Source: Quercus robur (Eukaryota > Streptophyta > Magnoliopsida > Fagales > Fagaceae). From it: DNA of 64,000 bases. Each line of letters begins with the position of its first letter. The stretch's first letter is position 1. Shown here piece by piece: positions 33,670 to 45,902 of this stretch. The stretch is from NCBI RefSeq assembly GCF_932294415.1, contig NC_065535.1, forward strand, positions 69,185,362-69,249,361, read 5' to 3'. Both the position numbers and the translations under genes were made by a program. A model generated the notes under the pieces. The model was not told where the DNA came from. It saw nothing but the letters and a program-made list of their open reading frames with translations, and did not search any database.

Positions 33670-36600
33670 CCCTTATATGTTAGGTTTACACATAAACTAG
33701 CCCAACATTAAAAACTAAAGAATGTCAGGCCCTTGCAAAAACTAAACAATGTATTCATGTTTGAAATTCTTGATGGAGAGGTATTTATTGAGGAGGAAGT
33801 ATAGTATCCCCTTTCATTTCAATCTGGGACTTTCAATAAGTCTTTCTTACAAAACAATAAGCCCCTCATTGATTTTGACTTGTTTTTATTTTTATTTTTT
33901 TAAATTGGTAAGTTATAGGTGCACCCAATGGGAATCCAAGATTGAAAAAAAAAAAAAAGATATTAAGAATGCTTGTAGTAATAAAGGAGCCACTCTTTTT
34001 CTGTCTTTCATTCTAGAGAAGAAAAGTTCCAAATTTAGCATGATATTTTTTATTTTTTATTTTTTTGATATATAACGTTAGAACTTTTTATTAAAGAATA
34101 GGCAACCCAAGTACACTGAAAATGTACTACAGTGGCATGAATATTTGCATGATAATTATTTGGAATCTATTATTTGCATGATAACTAATGAGCATTGTTT
34201 GAAATTATATGTTTACTAGATGGAAGGGGCCGAAGAGCACGACAGAGCATGCGACACATGTGCTAGTTGCGTATCGTGCGTCACTGTCGAGTATACGGGC
34301 ACACCAGGTATTCTACCGCTTCATGTCACAAGTGATACTGTTTGTTCTATCGTGCTTCACGTTGTCCACATATGATCGTCGAGTGATACTGTTTGTTCTA
34401 ATTGAAGTGCAAAGAATAATATGTTAACTCATAAATCCAGCACTATAAGAAATTCTTGGAGAAGAATTACGTTTAATTTTGATTGTGAATCAATGTCTGA
34501 GAGTCTAAATTATATATCAGGATTTTCTCAAGTCACCTTCACTTTATCCGACAAACAAATCTTTGCCAAACTTAGAGATAATTAGTGGGGAACCACATTC
34601 ATGCATATCATGATTCATGACCATAAATATAAAATTATTGGAAATTCAATGATACATAAAAAGTAAGCATGCATGCTATAATTGTAGACAGATTACTGAT
34701 GGCAACTTATAGCTCGAGCCAATAAAGGAATACGTATACAGATAAGAAAATGTTTTCGATGACATGAAATAACAACTCTATCTAAGAAAGAACTCAAATC
34801 ATACATAGGTATAAGGTGACAGCCATAATTAATAAGTAATTCTCTCCTTGATCATATTTTCTGATTCAAGCATCATAGCTTTTTATTATGTGGCTGCCAC
34901 ACTGGTAGCACTCTGAGCTTCTCTTATTGTTGGCAGGCATCTTATTGTTGACCATTTCTGCAGGTTGTCTGGGAGCCCTACAGCGATGTCCTAGAGTTGT
35001 TGCCCCCATATTGCACTGCCGGCCGACAAATATGGAGGGCCGATGTGCCATTGATCTATTTTTGGATAGTAAAGGATCATCATCCCGAACGTGTCTTTCG
35101 TCAGTTCGGGATGAAGCAAGTGCCACCGGATATTGTAGATACGTCCGTTCATCTCCACAAAATCTCCCTCCAAGGTAAACTAGATAAGGATTGGGTGCAA
35201 GAGCATGCTGTCTACATTGACCGATGGGCCCATAGAGAGGAACATATTGCTGATGTACCAGCATTGGATGGGGACACGACATACCTTGCTGCTTACATGG
35301 AGTCGTACCGAAAGACGACGAGACGGTACATTACACGCGACTCGGTGTATTGGGAAATCATGGTAAGGCAACAATTCGATTCTTCTTTTATGGATTGACA
35401 ATATATGTGTGTTGCTGCATGCATTATGAGAATTTATTGATTCATGGAGTCATTGGATCAATATTTTGATATTCATTTTAGAGAACATTTCATTTTAGAG
35501 AACATTTTCATATTCATTAGGGTATATTTATTTATTTTTAGGTTTGACAAATTGTTTTTGAACATGCGGTAATGAGTACCAATTAGTTATGGATACTTTA
35601 AAGTACCGTCCCTAGCTAGCTTGGTGTTTTCCTCGGAAAACCCAGTCCATATCTTGCAAAAGTTGATTGAATTACACAGAATTGTAGGATTTTTTTTATC
35701 ATAATGGGCTTCCTAAAAAATTTCTTGAGAGAGAGAAGAGGAAGAAAGTAACCTAATCTTTTTTCCCCCTTCTTTTGAGATAAAAATTCTACATGAACCT
35801 AATTTAAGTGTAGTAAATTTGTGGAGTGACCATCACACCAAGAGTGTGTAGTGGTAAGTTACTTGGTCATGTTAATTTACAACGAAAAATTTGGTCAAAT
35901 AACAGTGAATCAAAGTTGCATTTTAAATTAGTACTCATGATAGAATTTAATAATTAATCATTGGCTTTTTCCTAGCTAGGAGCTCATTGATGTGGTTGTT
36001 GTAATATCACCCCACTTAGTTTTCCATATGAAATTTGCCCTAAAACTGAGATTGTTAGAGGCATGGTATGGTCACAAAAGTAAGCGGCCACACTATATAA
36101 GTGGAGCAGTCTCATTGAATTAGTATAACCGGGTTGGGTTTAGCACATCTATGGATTATCATAAATTTGGGTTTGGTCCATAGACAAAGAGAATATGATA
36201 TTGCAACACGATTGGGATTATGGCCAGCCCTGTTCCTCATAGTTAGGGCCCAACCCATTATTGGTTAATTTACATTTATTTAGGAAAACAAATGTAATAA
36301 TGATATTGTTTGTACCTCTGATTCTTTAAAAAGACTAGACAAATATTTAAAAAAGGAACTAGCCAAATACTTTATACTGCAAACTTTGTTGCACATTTTA
36401 TAACATTGGGTTCCATTGCAATGTCTACTTTTACTCCAACCTATTATATATTCTTTTTACGACTTATGTTAGTAGGTCCATAGACTAGAAGGGTTCTCTT
36501 GTCTGGTACCCATTTTATACAATTCATATATTGCTCATCAAATAGAAGAAAAGTAATTAAGGGATTCTTTTTCTACAGATTTTGATATCATATAATTAGG

Positions 36601-39600
36601 TTATGCCAAATTCGTTATATAAAAAATACTAATCAGTGTATGACTCAGCAGTCGGTAGAATACTTAATAATCGCATAACATTGCATGATTTGCACTTTGA
36701 AATAAACTAACATAAACCTTTTCATTCACTTTTATAGTCTCATTTTAGTGGGGCAAGCATAAGATGACACAACTCTCAAGACTCAAGCAAATCCAAACTC
36801 GCATTTGATCGAACACTATAATTCTTGGTGAAAGACCATCTTATATAGTATCTTACTAAATTATTGACATGACCTTCGCCAATAATATGCAAACAAAATG
36901 TTAATGCTGTCATCAAACAAGTAAAGCCTTCTCTGGTTCCTTAAGATTGTCTTTTGTCTTGTTTCTTCATTTAGTTTTTAAAGACATTGCAATAGTGTGC
37001 GATACCTTGGAATATTGTAAAAATGATAATTGCAAGTAGGATTAGCTCTTTCAATATCTTATAGATCGCAATGCTTTTTTCACGGGTATGCATAACCCCA
37101 AATTTGGTTCGTGTTAGTCTCATTAAATATTAATAGTATATAATTTCAACGACAACCTATTTGGGGGACAATAAAAATTATATATATATAAATTATTTGT
37201 TAAAAAAAAAAAAAAAAGATAAAACAGATTTAGTGCTTTGGACTTAAAGGCCTAGTGTTGCACAACACAAAACTAAACAAAGAAGTTTTAACGGGACTCC
37301 TTTATTTCGCAGGTTGAGTCCACTGTGGAATTACTATTGCAATGCGAACCAAACTCCGCAATGTACAACCACCTGAAGAGGACGCTGGATCTTGTCGGAG
37401 AGATGAGCCGAGCGGCATTGGAGAATGCGCGTGCCACGGTGACTGAGGCGAGCACACAGGCCACAGGCCGTGGTGGGGGAGGTCGTGGGTCTAGAGGGCG
37501 TGGACACAGTGGAGGTCATGCATACAGTGGAGGTCGTGGAGGTGGTCACGAGGATGACGATGTCTTGGGTAACTTCCAACTCTAATACCTTCAATTCTTA
37601 CTGACTTTAACTTCTACTACTTTCAGTTGTAATTTATTTAGAGGACATATTATAGTAGCAAAGTATATATTGTTTGGTAACATGTTTTTAGTGTTAATTT
37701 TCACTTCCTTCTCATAATTATGGTATAATTAGTAGCGTTACAATGTTCTGCAATTATCATAAAAATTAAGACTAAGCACTTTAAATATTAACCAATGGGA
37801 ATAAGCACTTTTTTCTTCCAAGCGATATATATATGTATTGAAATGTAAGACATGCAAACTTGTTTCATTCATTCCTTATCAACTACAATCACAATGCTAT
37901 TATCCACTTTTAACATATACACATCAATGCTAATATATTATGCTTATGTATGAAAACAAAAGTCCAGCAAAATCATTTTTTCATCGTATAAAGCACAGAC
38001 CACTATGGATGCCAATGTAATTCCTTTTAAAAATATTGCTACGCGACCATGAACATAAAATTAGCATTATATGAGGAAATTCAAAGTTGTGATCACACTA
38101 TGACGTTCATAAAATTAGAGTTTAAAAAATAGTAATAATAACAATGATAGAGTATAAACAAGTAAACAAAGCTGGACTTTGTAATTCAAAGGTTTTGTTT
38201 TATAAATTTTATTATTATAGTTAATTTAATATGCCAATAATGAATTAAAAACAAAGTTTTATTAGATTTTACCAACAAAACAAGGTTTATATGTAACTCG
38301 TCTAGGTGGCGTAAGTATTAGTTTTATTGGGAAGGGTTTACACTAGACAATAGTTATTGGATTCTATGAACGACATGCACTAGGTGCGGGTCAAGCGATT
38401 GCTTACGCATTTGGCCCTTGTCTGATGTTGGGTTTGCACTTTACAATAGGGTTTACACCGTATTCACTTGGCCCTTGGTTACACTTCACATTTTGAATCT
38501 TCTGTTAGAAACAATGTTTTATTGTTATTGTATCATCTTTGTAACTGCTATGTGTTTTCAAGTCTGCTCTACCTTTGTTTTTGGACTTTGTTGTCTTCCA
38601 TTCTCAGTTGAATGAATACAGAGTGTTGAAATAAAGAAAAAACAAAAAAACAAAAACAGTGAAAACTGATTTTTATGAACATTTTGTAATAATTGATAGT
38701 GGAAGTAATATTTCTCCAGTCTCAGTTAGAAAATTTTTCCATCCTAAAACGCCAACTTCATTTCTTAAATGTTATTGTTAAAGTTGAAATAATTATTGTA
38801 TGAAAAAATTGGCTTTTGCCCCTTTCAAAAAAACAATCTAGCATTTTACCGTATTTTCCAAATTAATTAGGAAATGCCCCTCTGTTTAAAGTCGATTTTC
38901 TGAAAATCAAGTTAAGCTCTATAGTGAAGTTTTTTAGGATTCTATAGTGACGTTTTAAGGACCTATAGTGGCGTTTTGTAATCCGATTTCCATGAAGTCG
39001 AGTTATAGGTAACAAAAAGAGAAAAAAATTGCATGTAACTCGACTTCATGGAGATTGGATTATAAAATGCCACTATAGTTCCTTAAAACGTCACTATAGG
39101 ATCCTTAAAAATGTTACTATAGGGCTTAACTTTGTTTTAGAGAAAATCGAGTTTAAAAAGAGGGGTATTTCCCTAATTAATTTGGGAAAGACGGCAAAAT
39201 GCTAAATTGTTTTTTTGGAATGGGCATTTGCCCATTTTCTCTAGCTTGGGGCAAAATATGATACTGTCATTGCAAATGGAAAAGCATTCAATCAGAATAC
39301 AGAGTAAGAACATTGGACCGAAAAAGAAAGCAACCATGAGGCTTCATTTTGTATGATTGGTTGTGTGCATGTGAGTGTGTATATGAGAGGTCTCATGCAC
39401 CCAAATTAAGCGAGTTTAAAGGGTCAAATGCCATTGAATCATATCTAGGCTGCAAATAGTAAGACATTTTATGACTCAATCCCTTGTGGTTATCTTAATA
39501 AATGCAACTGTTTTTCTGCAGATGATGAGGCGTTAGAGGGCGACTGGGGCACGTACATGGATGGTGTCGGGTCATCGCGATGCACGTCTGACGCTGCTGC

Positions 39601-40401
39601 CCAACCATCCCACCCCCCTGGCCATGAGAATAGTGCAGAACACACATCTTATGCCCAAGCTGGCCCTCGGTCCCCACCACCCACTCGCCTGTCTCCCCCA
39701 TTGTTTGCCGACTCTGCCCACGACGGTGGCTGTATATTTGTACCCACCCCTGGCCTACCGACACCACCTGTAGTTCAAGCTGAGCCCACCCAGGACCCTT
39801 CACTTCCTAACCCTGACAAACCGGCTGCACAGATCGAACAGATACAGGGTGAGAATATAGTGCCGGTACATGGGTTGCGAAGATCACTCCGCACTGACAT
39901 ACATCCCCCTGGTTGTGGGACCGGTGACGGTAAATAACATGATTTATGGAAACATGGAAGCTATCCATAGACTGCGCATAATTATAAAGGACATAAAAAA
40001 CTCATAAAGGAATTATTACTATGTCATTATATGTCCTAGTCTTCTATTTTCATAATGATAAAGTAATTATTTGCATAGCTAGGAAGGCATCTTTCTTAAC
40101 TGCTACATGTTCATCAGATTGTTCAGATTAACAATCTTGTGCTTAGTTTGCATTATATTTTATTATTTAGGCAGTGCACCTCCATGCTATGTACACTGTA
40201 TATCATTTACCTTAATAGAATGTCACAGGACTTGCATATGATGTTGTGTGCTTTAAGTGATGATCATACTCAGATCAAACATTTTCTGATAATTAAATTA
40301 AGCATAGGGAATGTGTGCATTCAAGTAATGTGTGATCCCTTTGAATTTCAGGTAAGACGAGACCGGCGAAGGCAATTGTGAGGAAACGAAAAGATCGTTG
40401 A
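29619..40401 (+). CDS. Plant mobile domain (PMD, MAIN-LIKE type) protein, 7 exons, 689 aa
   Basis: PMD proteins are found both in transposable elements and as domesticated nuclear factors (MAIN, MAIL1) that with PP7L keep transposons silent. Exons, all GT-AG: 29619-29723, 30324-31087, 34220-34307, 34964-35362, 37313-37568, 39522-39929 and 40352-40401. Phases agree at every junction, giving 690 codons with stop. The PMD spans about residues 36-460: DPRIARYITEAGFEGLF, then ALVERWRPETHTFHLPHGEM, TLQDIEVMLGVPVDG, RWKGPKS, VWEPYSD and YCTAGRQIWRADVPLIYF. Exon 5 adds an RGG/GGH-rich tail, exon 6 a Pro-rich acidic region, and exon 7 a basic end (VRKRKDR) that could be a nuclear signal. Introns hold a SINE (31439-31549) and a fold-back (38803-39241). 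No phosphatase domain follows, unlike PP7-long fusions. Whether it is a host gene or a MULE-borne copy cannot be decided here, since a MULE transposase and motif arrays lie nearby. Confidence 0.88.
31439..31549 (+). mobile_element. tRNA-derived SINE in intron 2 of the PMD gene
   Basis: The body has an A box (TAGTTTAATTGG at 31452-31463) and a B box (GGTTCAAATCC at 31496-31506), then an A-rich end (aaaaaataaaaaat). It is flanked by a 14-bp near-identical duplication, AGGGCCATAAC(C/T)TA, at 31425-31438 and 31550-31563. The order and spacing match tRNA-derived plant SINEs of the Au type. It is about 110 bp, in the same direction as the gene. The cloverleaf is not conserved enough for a working tRNA. 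Confidence 0.8.
31564..34219 (+). other. Remainder of PMD gene intron 2, with worn repeats
   Basis: No coding exon is seen. A TA microsatellite is at about 33637-33663. At 33888-34135 T-rich runs, the phrase 'gtgcacccaatgggaatccaag' and 'ggcaacccaagtacac' resemble the 3' ends of Fagaceae LINEs in minus orientation. At about 33500-33555 'accagtcaaaccg..gatcagtttgattag' looks like part of a non-autonomous hAT repeat. These are recognitions from memory only. Confidence 0.4.
38803..39241. mobile_element. Fold-back (long inverted repeat) element in PMD gene intron 5
   Basis: The left arm (about 38803-39009) and right arm (about 39033-39241) are reverse complements over about 200 bp with scattered mismatches, separated by an A-rich loop of about 25 bp. 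The outer arms carry a 'ggcttttgcccctttc...atgcccctct' theme. The inner arms carry two half-degenerate copies of the 23-nt motif: 38981-39003 (ATCCG...CGAGT) and 39038-39060 (ACTCG...TGGAT). The gcgtttt/tatagtgacgttttaagg block is repeated within each arm. The shape is that of a MULE-like MITE or small-RNA-producing hairpin. No target duplication was found. Confidence 0.75.
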
Positions 40402-41235
40402 GCCGTTGATGATGTGGAGCTTATGGGGGTAAAACCTTGCCCAATATCTGGACTTTTTAATTTATTTTAGTTTTTGAGGTTCAATTTCGATAATTACAAT
40501 TCACAACCAAAAAAAAAAAAAAAAGAGAAAATAAATGTCCTCATTATTAGACAGTTGGGATATATGGCATGACTTAGGTGTGCGTAAACGTTAAGGATTT
40601 TTGTATAGTTTAAACTTATATTGTCATTTAGTTGTTGGTTTTTGTTTTTTATTTATTGATTCATATTTGGTGGCATATTTTGCAGGCTTCAGTGGTTCCT
40701 ACTATTGATATTAAAAGAAACCTGACCACAATTTGTTTTTTTCTTTGTTTTTTGCACAGTAGTTGGACGATGTGTTATTGTTCATGTAACAGCTAGCAGA
40801 TAAAACTTTGACAACATTTTTTGGACATAAAAGACTGACAGATTTTTGGAGAGCATACATGACAGCAGATTTTTGGAGGGCATATATGTTAACAGCTGAT
40901 TTTTTGGATATGTTAGACACAGCTTTTGGAACATATTTTGTAAATGAACCTACTTAAGCATGTTTATGACGTACATGAATATTTGAGTCAGCTTCAAGTT
41001 AGGTACCAATTATACCAATTATATTTGCAAAGGGTGGATATTTTCATGTGCGATGGAAAAGTTCATTTCTAGATTTTTGTATCTATGTATCTGCATATTT
41101 GAACAAAGGCAGCTTTAGACGAATGCAATATAGTGATGATGGATGGAGATCCCACAACTGAAGAAGTTTAATTTATACATTACATTTGTTGAAATTTTCC
41201 TTTTATGTGGGTCTCTTTTATAAGCAAAAGACTCT
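40402..41235 (+). other. 3' flank of the PMD gene, no gene seen
   Basis: Between 40790 and 40925 a phrase of the type 'acagc-gattttttgga--gcatat' recurs three to four times, a weak tandem repeat. The rest is AT-rich. It may include the 3' UTR; no polyadenylation signal stands out. Confidence 0.4.
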
Positions 41236-41250
41236 AGTGTAAATTTAGAC

Positions 41251-41850
41251 AGTTGGGATTTGTTCAAGATGAATGCAACTTTAGCTGATGAATTACTAGT
41301 TCTTGTTCTTGTTTCTCTAGTACCCATGAGGATTGTTCCTATACCCGTCATGTTACTTGGATTATTTACAAGCAATATTCACGCTCTTATTTTTGCAACT
41401 TTAACTGTGGCTTATATAGGTGAATCCATGGAGGGTCATCATTGACTAGTTTGCGTGATTTATTTTTTAAGTTTAACCCTTACGCAAAAAATGTGCGTAT
41501 CGAGATAATCTGCTGAATGAGCATAATATATAAAAACTAAATAGATAAATCATATAAATATAAACTATATAAAGTATAGAAGTAATATTGAAAATACAGA
41601 TTTTAGCGGTCTTCGGGAACTGCAACAAACAAAAGGGGAAGTAAAAAAAAGGAAAGAGATCGAGAAGATATTTGTCCTAAAATTCCAGTTCGGTCTATTT
41701 ATCCCCCCCTAATGAACTACTATCTTTATATTGTTTTGTTCATTTAATTCCAATATTCAATATTATTACATATTTGTAATCATAATCTTAGTAATAATTA
41801 CGATTGTAATACTTAGAGTATTATGGTGTGCTATCTCCTACAAAAAAGAT
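41251..41850 (+). pseudogene. atpI: Nuclear plastid DNA insertion: 3' end of atpI and part of the atpI-atpH spacer
   Basis: From 41260 the plus strand encodes a nearly unbroken C-terminus of plastid ATP synthase CF0 subunit a: [14 protein letters not shown], then [21 protein letters not shown], and the exact ending [11 protein letters not shown] followed by a stop at 41443-41445. CF0-a forms the proton half-channel in the thylakoid membrane. Only the last ~60 of about 247 residues are present, with several substitutions (for example MRI where plastid copies have hydrophobic residues), and the frame starts abruptly. The AT-rich sequence that follows has the style of the atpI-atpH plastid spacer; its right end is uncertain. 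The piece has no promoter or transit peptide and is a NUPT, not a working gene. Confidence 0.85.
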
Positions 41851-42219
41851 GCTCTTCATTAAAAGGTTTGAAAGGGTTTAAAGCTTAATTAAAAGTTTGG
41901 TCAATTCTTACGAAATTCATGTCTTAGCTCCATTCGGTAGTCACACATTGTATGTGCACCAGGCTGTGAGAATGCAAGTGACTGAACTTGGTAGTGTCAA
42001 GGGTGAAGGTAAAGCCTACAACCAAGCTTCATTGAGTTGGGAAGTAATAATTATATCCACTAGCTGCACATACATAATACAACCGAAAATTGCCACCCTA
42101 AAAAAATGTCGTGTTCTTTGGTTACTATATATGTCAACGGACTGATTGAACTTGGTAGCAGGTAAAGCCTACCAATTTGGTATCTCCTACAAAAAACTGG
42201 CTTAGTGAAAACTTATATA

Positions 42220-42871
42220 ACTCGACATAAAAGTAGTCGAGTATTTCTTAGTACTCGATTTCCTTGGAAGCGAGTACTAATTTAAAACCAAGACCTGCGT
42301 CAGTCCATCCAAACTTCTCTGTACAAATCGATTGCTGTTGGATTGGTGTGTGATCGGTCAGTTTTCATATAACTCGCTGATAAACTTGTCGAGTAATTTT
42401 ACTCGAATATGGTTTAGCCGAGTAATTCGTAATAAAATTCCTGCGTACCATACTGATTACTACTCGAGTATATTGTAAGCGAGTACTGATTTAAAACCAA
42501 GAAATTCCATCAGTCCATCCAATCTTCTCTGTACAACTTGATTGCTGTTGGATTGGTGTGTGATCGGTCAGTTTTGATATAACTCGGTTTTACCGATGAC
42601 GAGTATTTACAACTCGCTTATATTGTTATCGAGTATGTTACTCGAATATGGTTTAGCCAAGTAATTCGTAATAAAATTCCTGTGTACCATACTGATTACT
42701 ACTCGAGTATATTGTAAGCGAGTACTGATTTAAAACCAAGAAATTCCATCAGTCCATCCAATCTTCTCTGTACAAATCGATTGCTGTTGGATTGGTGTGT
42801 GATTGGTCAGTTTTCTTGTAACTCGCTTTTATAGTTATCGAGTATTGTACTCGGCTATATATATAGCGAGT
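42220..42871. repeat. Array B of the 23-nt ACTCG-N13-CGAGT motif within a ~210-240 bp tandem repeat
   Basis: Copies start at 42220, 42253, 42372, 42401, 42462, 42582, 42612, 42640 (CAAGT right arm), 42701, 42821 and 42849, all exactly 23 nt long. They sit in about 2.5 tandem copies of a larger unit. That unit also contains GAGTACT(G/A)ATTTAAAACCAAG (at about 42272, 42481 and 42720) and a block TCAGTCCATCCAA..CTTCTCTGTA..TTGGATTGGTGTGTGAT(C/T)GGTCAG. The array ends about 40 bp before the leader of the BED-finger gene. Confidence 0.9.
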
Positions 42872-42904
42872 ATTGTTACTGGTTTATTTGATAACTATGT
42901 CTAG

Positions 42905-43229
42905 GTACCTTCCCCCCAGAAACTGAACCCTCACGCCTCTCTGAAATTCTGAATCTGAAGACTGCCTCTTCATTTTCGTCGTCAACCATTACTCTCTGTA
43001 AATTTTCCTCTTATCTCCTCAAAACTCCAATCGCCCCTCTTTGATGTACACAGTACACTACAGATTCATTCTTCACTATAAAACCAAAACCCTAGTCTGA
43101 AAATGTCTCTCAAAGTCGCTATTCCCCTCAAATCCGTAGGCGACCCCTCTGATTTATCTTCTCCTCACAACCGGTATTCCAACCGGTTATTTTTCTTCAG
43201 CTATGAACCACCGAATCCAGTCTAGCAAG
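42905..43229 (+). other. Leader exon of the BED-finger gene, with a 39-codon upstream ORF
   Basis: A pyrimidine-rich exon-like stretch ends in TCTAGCAAG before a consensus donor GTATGT at 43230. It contains one complete short frame, ATG at 43103 to TAG at about 43223, starting MSLKVAIPLKSVGD and ending SYEPPNPV. I do not recognise it. It could be an upstream ORF or a captured gene fragment. Confidence 0.45.
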
Positions 43230-44950
43230 GTATGTCCTGGACATAATGAATGTCCATTATAATTTTTGTTTTGTTTAGTTAGAAGTGAAATTGATTCATT
43301 AAAGTGTAGATGTTGTTTGCTGTGTTACTCATTATCGTAATGTCCATAGATTTGTGATGTTGATTTTAAAATAACTGGGTCTTGCTGTCTGATTTCTTTT
43401 CAAATTTCTTTGTATCTGTCATCTTCAAACAAAATATTTGTAGATTCGTTCGTGTGTGTCCATCATAATGTTTGTTTTGTTTAGTTAGTAATGAAATTGC
43501 TTCATTAAATTGTAGATTTCGTTTACTATGTTAATCATCATCATGTCCATTTTTTAGTACTTATAGCAGACTTTGTCGTTTATTTTGTATGTTGATTTCA
43601 AAATAATTGGGTCTTGCATGAGTCATTTCAAATATATCCATGAGTCATTTCAGTTAACTTATCTTATTGTCATGCAACATAATTTGAGTTGAAAAAAGTC
43701 ACAGAGAAAATGTAGGGACACAATGTTTGTGTTACAATTTTTACCACAAATTGTGAGTGTTGGAGAAAAAGTTAGAAGTTTATATGAAAGTGATAGGAAG
43801 CAAATAATAGTCTATCACATCAAAATTGTGGCACAAAAGTTATGATTCTAGAAATAACTCATAATGCAATTTATTGGGAGTAGTAGACCAAATACATTTT
43901 TTTTTTTTTTTTTTTTGTGTGTGCCTAAAATGTACTTTTAATCACCTTTAAATTGGACTCTTGATTTTTAGTCATTTAGGATTTTAAATCTCGACAATTA
44001 TAATGATGTCAATTTATTTCTTTTCTTGTGGTCAGACACATTTTTACCATTAATGTTACTAAAAAATACATTTTTTAGTAAGATTATCTAAAACGATGTT
44101 GTCTTTATTAGTGTCAAGATTCTAATAGATGCTAATAGATGTTAACAAAATGTGCACAATAATATGGTTGTATACTTACAAATTTTTATAAGTAAATCGA
44201 TTTAGAAGAGATCATAACAGTTAAATTATATGATGTAAAACAAAAAAAAAAAAAAAGTCTAGAGACACAGAAATTGTATACCTAAAATTTCACCCTTTTT
44301 GCCTTTAGAGGGTGCTAAAGTTATATGATTCAATACTTACAAAAGTAATGTTACAAAGAGGTACAAATTTTAACACATGTTAAATTGGTAGGTTATTATT
44401 GATTCTCATGTTGTTTAATATTGACATTACTTTTATTATCCATAATGAACAATATGCCACGTCATACAATTCTAAAATTTATTATGAATTTTAGTATGTC
44501 TACATACTTATTGTATTAGTCCCAGTGTTCTGGGCTCGGGCCTGTGGCCTTTGTCTATGCTTGCACAATTTTTCAGGGTGAGGTATACGTGGGTTAAATT
44601 TAGTCCAAATTTGGCCAATTAAATCAGTTGTGTCTAATTGTTAAGTAGTAATAGTAGATTGTTTGTTCCTTTTGTTGATTTTAAATTAATTTGTCAGTCT
44701 ATTGTATTAGTCCCAGTGTTCTGGGCTCGGGCCTGTGGCCTTTGTCTATGCTTGCACAATTTTTCAGGGTGAGGTATACGTGGGTTAAATTTAGTCCAAA
44801 TTTGGCCAATTAAATCAGTTGTGTCTAATTGTTAAGTAGTAATAGTAGATTGTTTGTTCCTTTTGTTGATTTTAAATTAATTTATCAGTCCTTACTTTTT
44901 CTTACAATTACTGAATTTGTTATCAATAATTTTTCTTTAAATTGGTCTAG
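43230..44950 (+). other. Leader intron of the BED-finger gene
   Basis: AT-rich, running from a GTATGT donor at 43230 to a TCTAG acceptor at 44950. It includes a T-run (about 43890-43916), an A-run (about 44240-44255) and the 191-bp tandem duplication listed separately. No coding sequence. Confidence 0.5.
44510..44890. repeat. Near-perfect 191-bp tandem duplication
   Basis: 44510-44700 is repeated at 44701-44890 with only about two mismatches by eye (for example AATTTGTCAGTCT against AATTTATCAGTCC at the ends). The unit contains TCTGGGCTCGGGCCTG and GTGAGGTATACGTGGG. It is non-coding, inside the leader intron. Such high identity implies a recent local event. Confidence 0.92.
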
Positions 44951-45902
44951 ATGGAAAGTGATCAGATGATTCGCACTGACATGACGAAAAAAGGAAAACA
45001 GCCTGACTTAGATGCCCAATTGGATGAAGTGTCTGACCTTCCCGAGCCAAAGAAGGCAAAGACTGAGCTCAAAGTCTACAAGAGGAGGACTTCAGCTGTT
45101 TAGCGTGACTTTGAGATGCTTCCAACAAAAGGCAAAGAACGGCCTTCATGCAAATGTAAGCAGTGTGGAAAGAAATTTATTGCTGCCGGAGCATTTGTTC
45201 AGTATAATTTGAAGCGCCATTCGGAGTTATGTCGAAAGAAATTGGAAGTGCCATTGAGCATTCCTGTTTCTACAGGTAATGCATTTTTTATTTATATGTT
45301 GGCTATCCAAAGTTATAAGTTTATGATTTAAAAAAAAATAATAATATATATGTCCAAAAGGTTCTGGATTTCCCATAAAGTACAAAAATGTTTACTTTAA
45401 ATATTAATGATGAGGTGGTGTAGAGAAAAGTTGAAATGGCATTGAAGTTGCTATATGGACGGAGGATTTGAGTTATGAAAATAGAACATATAGAATGTGC
45501 ACAATCTTGGCGAGAATTTAAATGGAATAATCTGATGAAAAATTATGCATGATGGTATGGTTGATACCAATGTAATACATTATATTCATGCATATTTTTT
45601 AGAATCGTTTTTGGATTTTGTTGGCAGACAGTAGACACTACAAAAAATTTACCAATCATTTTTTTTCTTACTACTATGCAAATGACTTATTTGTTTAATT
45701 GATTCATTGCTTACATTGCTTCATTACCCATAGATTTTAAATTTCATATTTATATCGTTTATACGTTTTTAATGTTTCATTCAATTCATTTGATGTAGAC
45801 CTTGTACAGCCACAATTGGAAGAGGTCAGTGAAGATAAAAAGAGCATGGAGATCAATAACGATGAGCACAAGGAAGACAGCTCTTCTAATCCAGTCTCTT
45901 AG
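44951..45902 (+). pseudogene. Small BED-type zinc finger protein gene with a premature stop
   Basis: Exon 44951-45275 follows a TCTAG acceptor and opens with ATG; exon 45799-45902 ends in TAG. Junctions are GT-AG and in phase, giving about 143 codons. Codons 51-95 form a BED finger: a basic stretch (KVYKRRTSAV), then the finger with Cys pair CKQC, and NLKRHSELC supplying His and Cys. BED fingers bind DNA and are typical of hAT transposases and derived factors; here there is no transposase domain. The frame is broken by TAG at 45101-45103, exactly where BED domains carry a conserved Trp, so a single TGG-to-TAG change is the likely lesion. The second exon is acidic (EEVSEDKKSMEINNDEHKEDSS). It lies behind array B and may be an accessory gene of the neighbouring element. 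Confidence 0.72.

Noticed and set aside
34927-35178. Additional frames overlapping PMD exon 4 on both strands.
   Set aside because: Exon 4 in the phase used agrees with both neighbours and carries the family motifs; the others are shadows.
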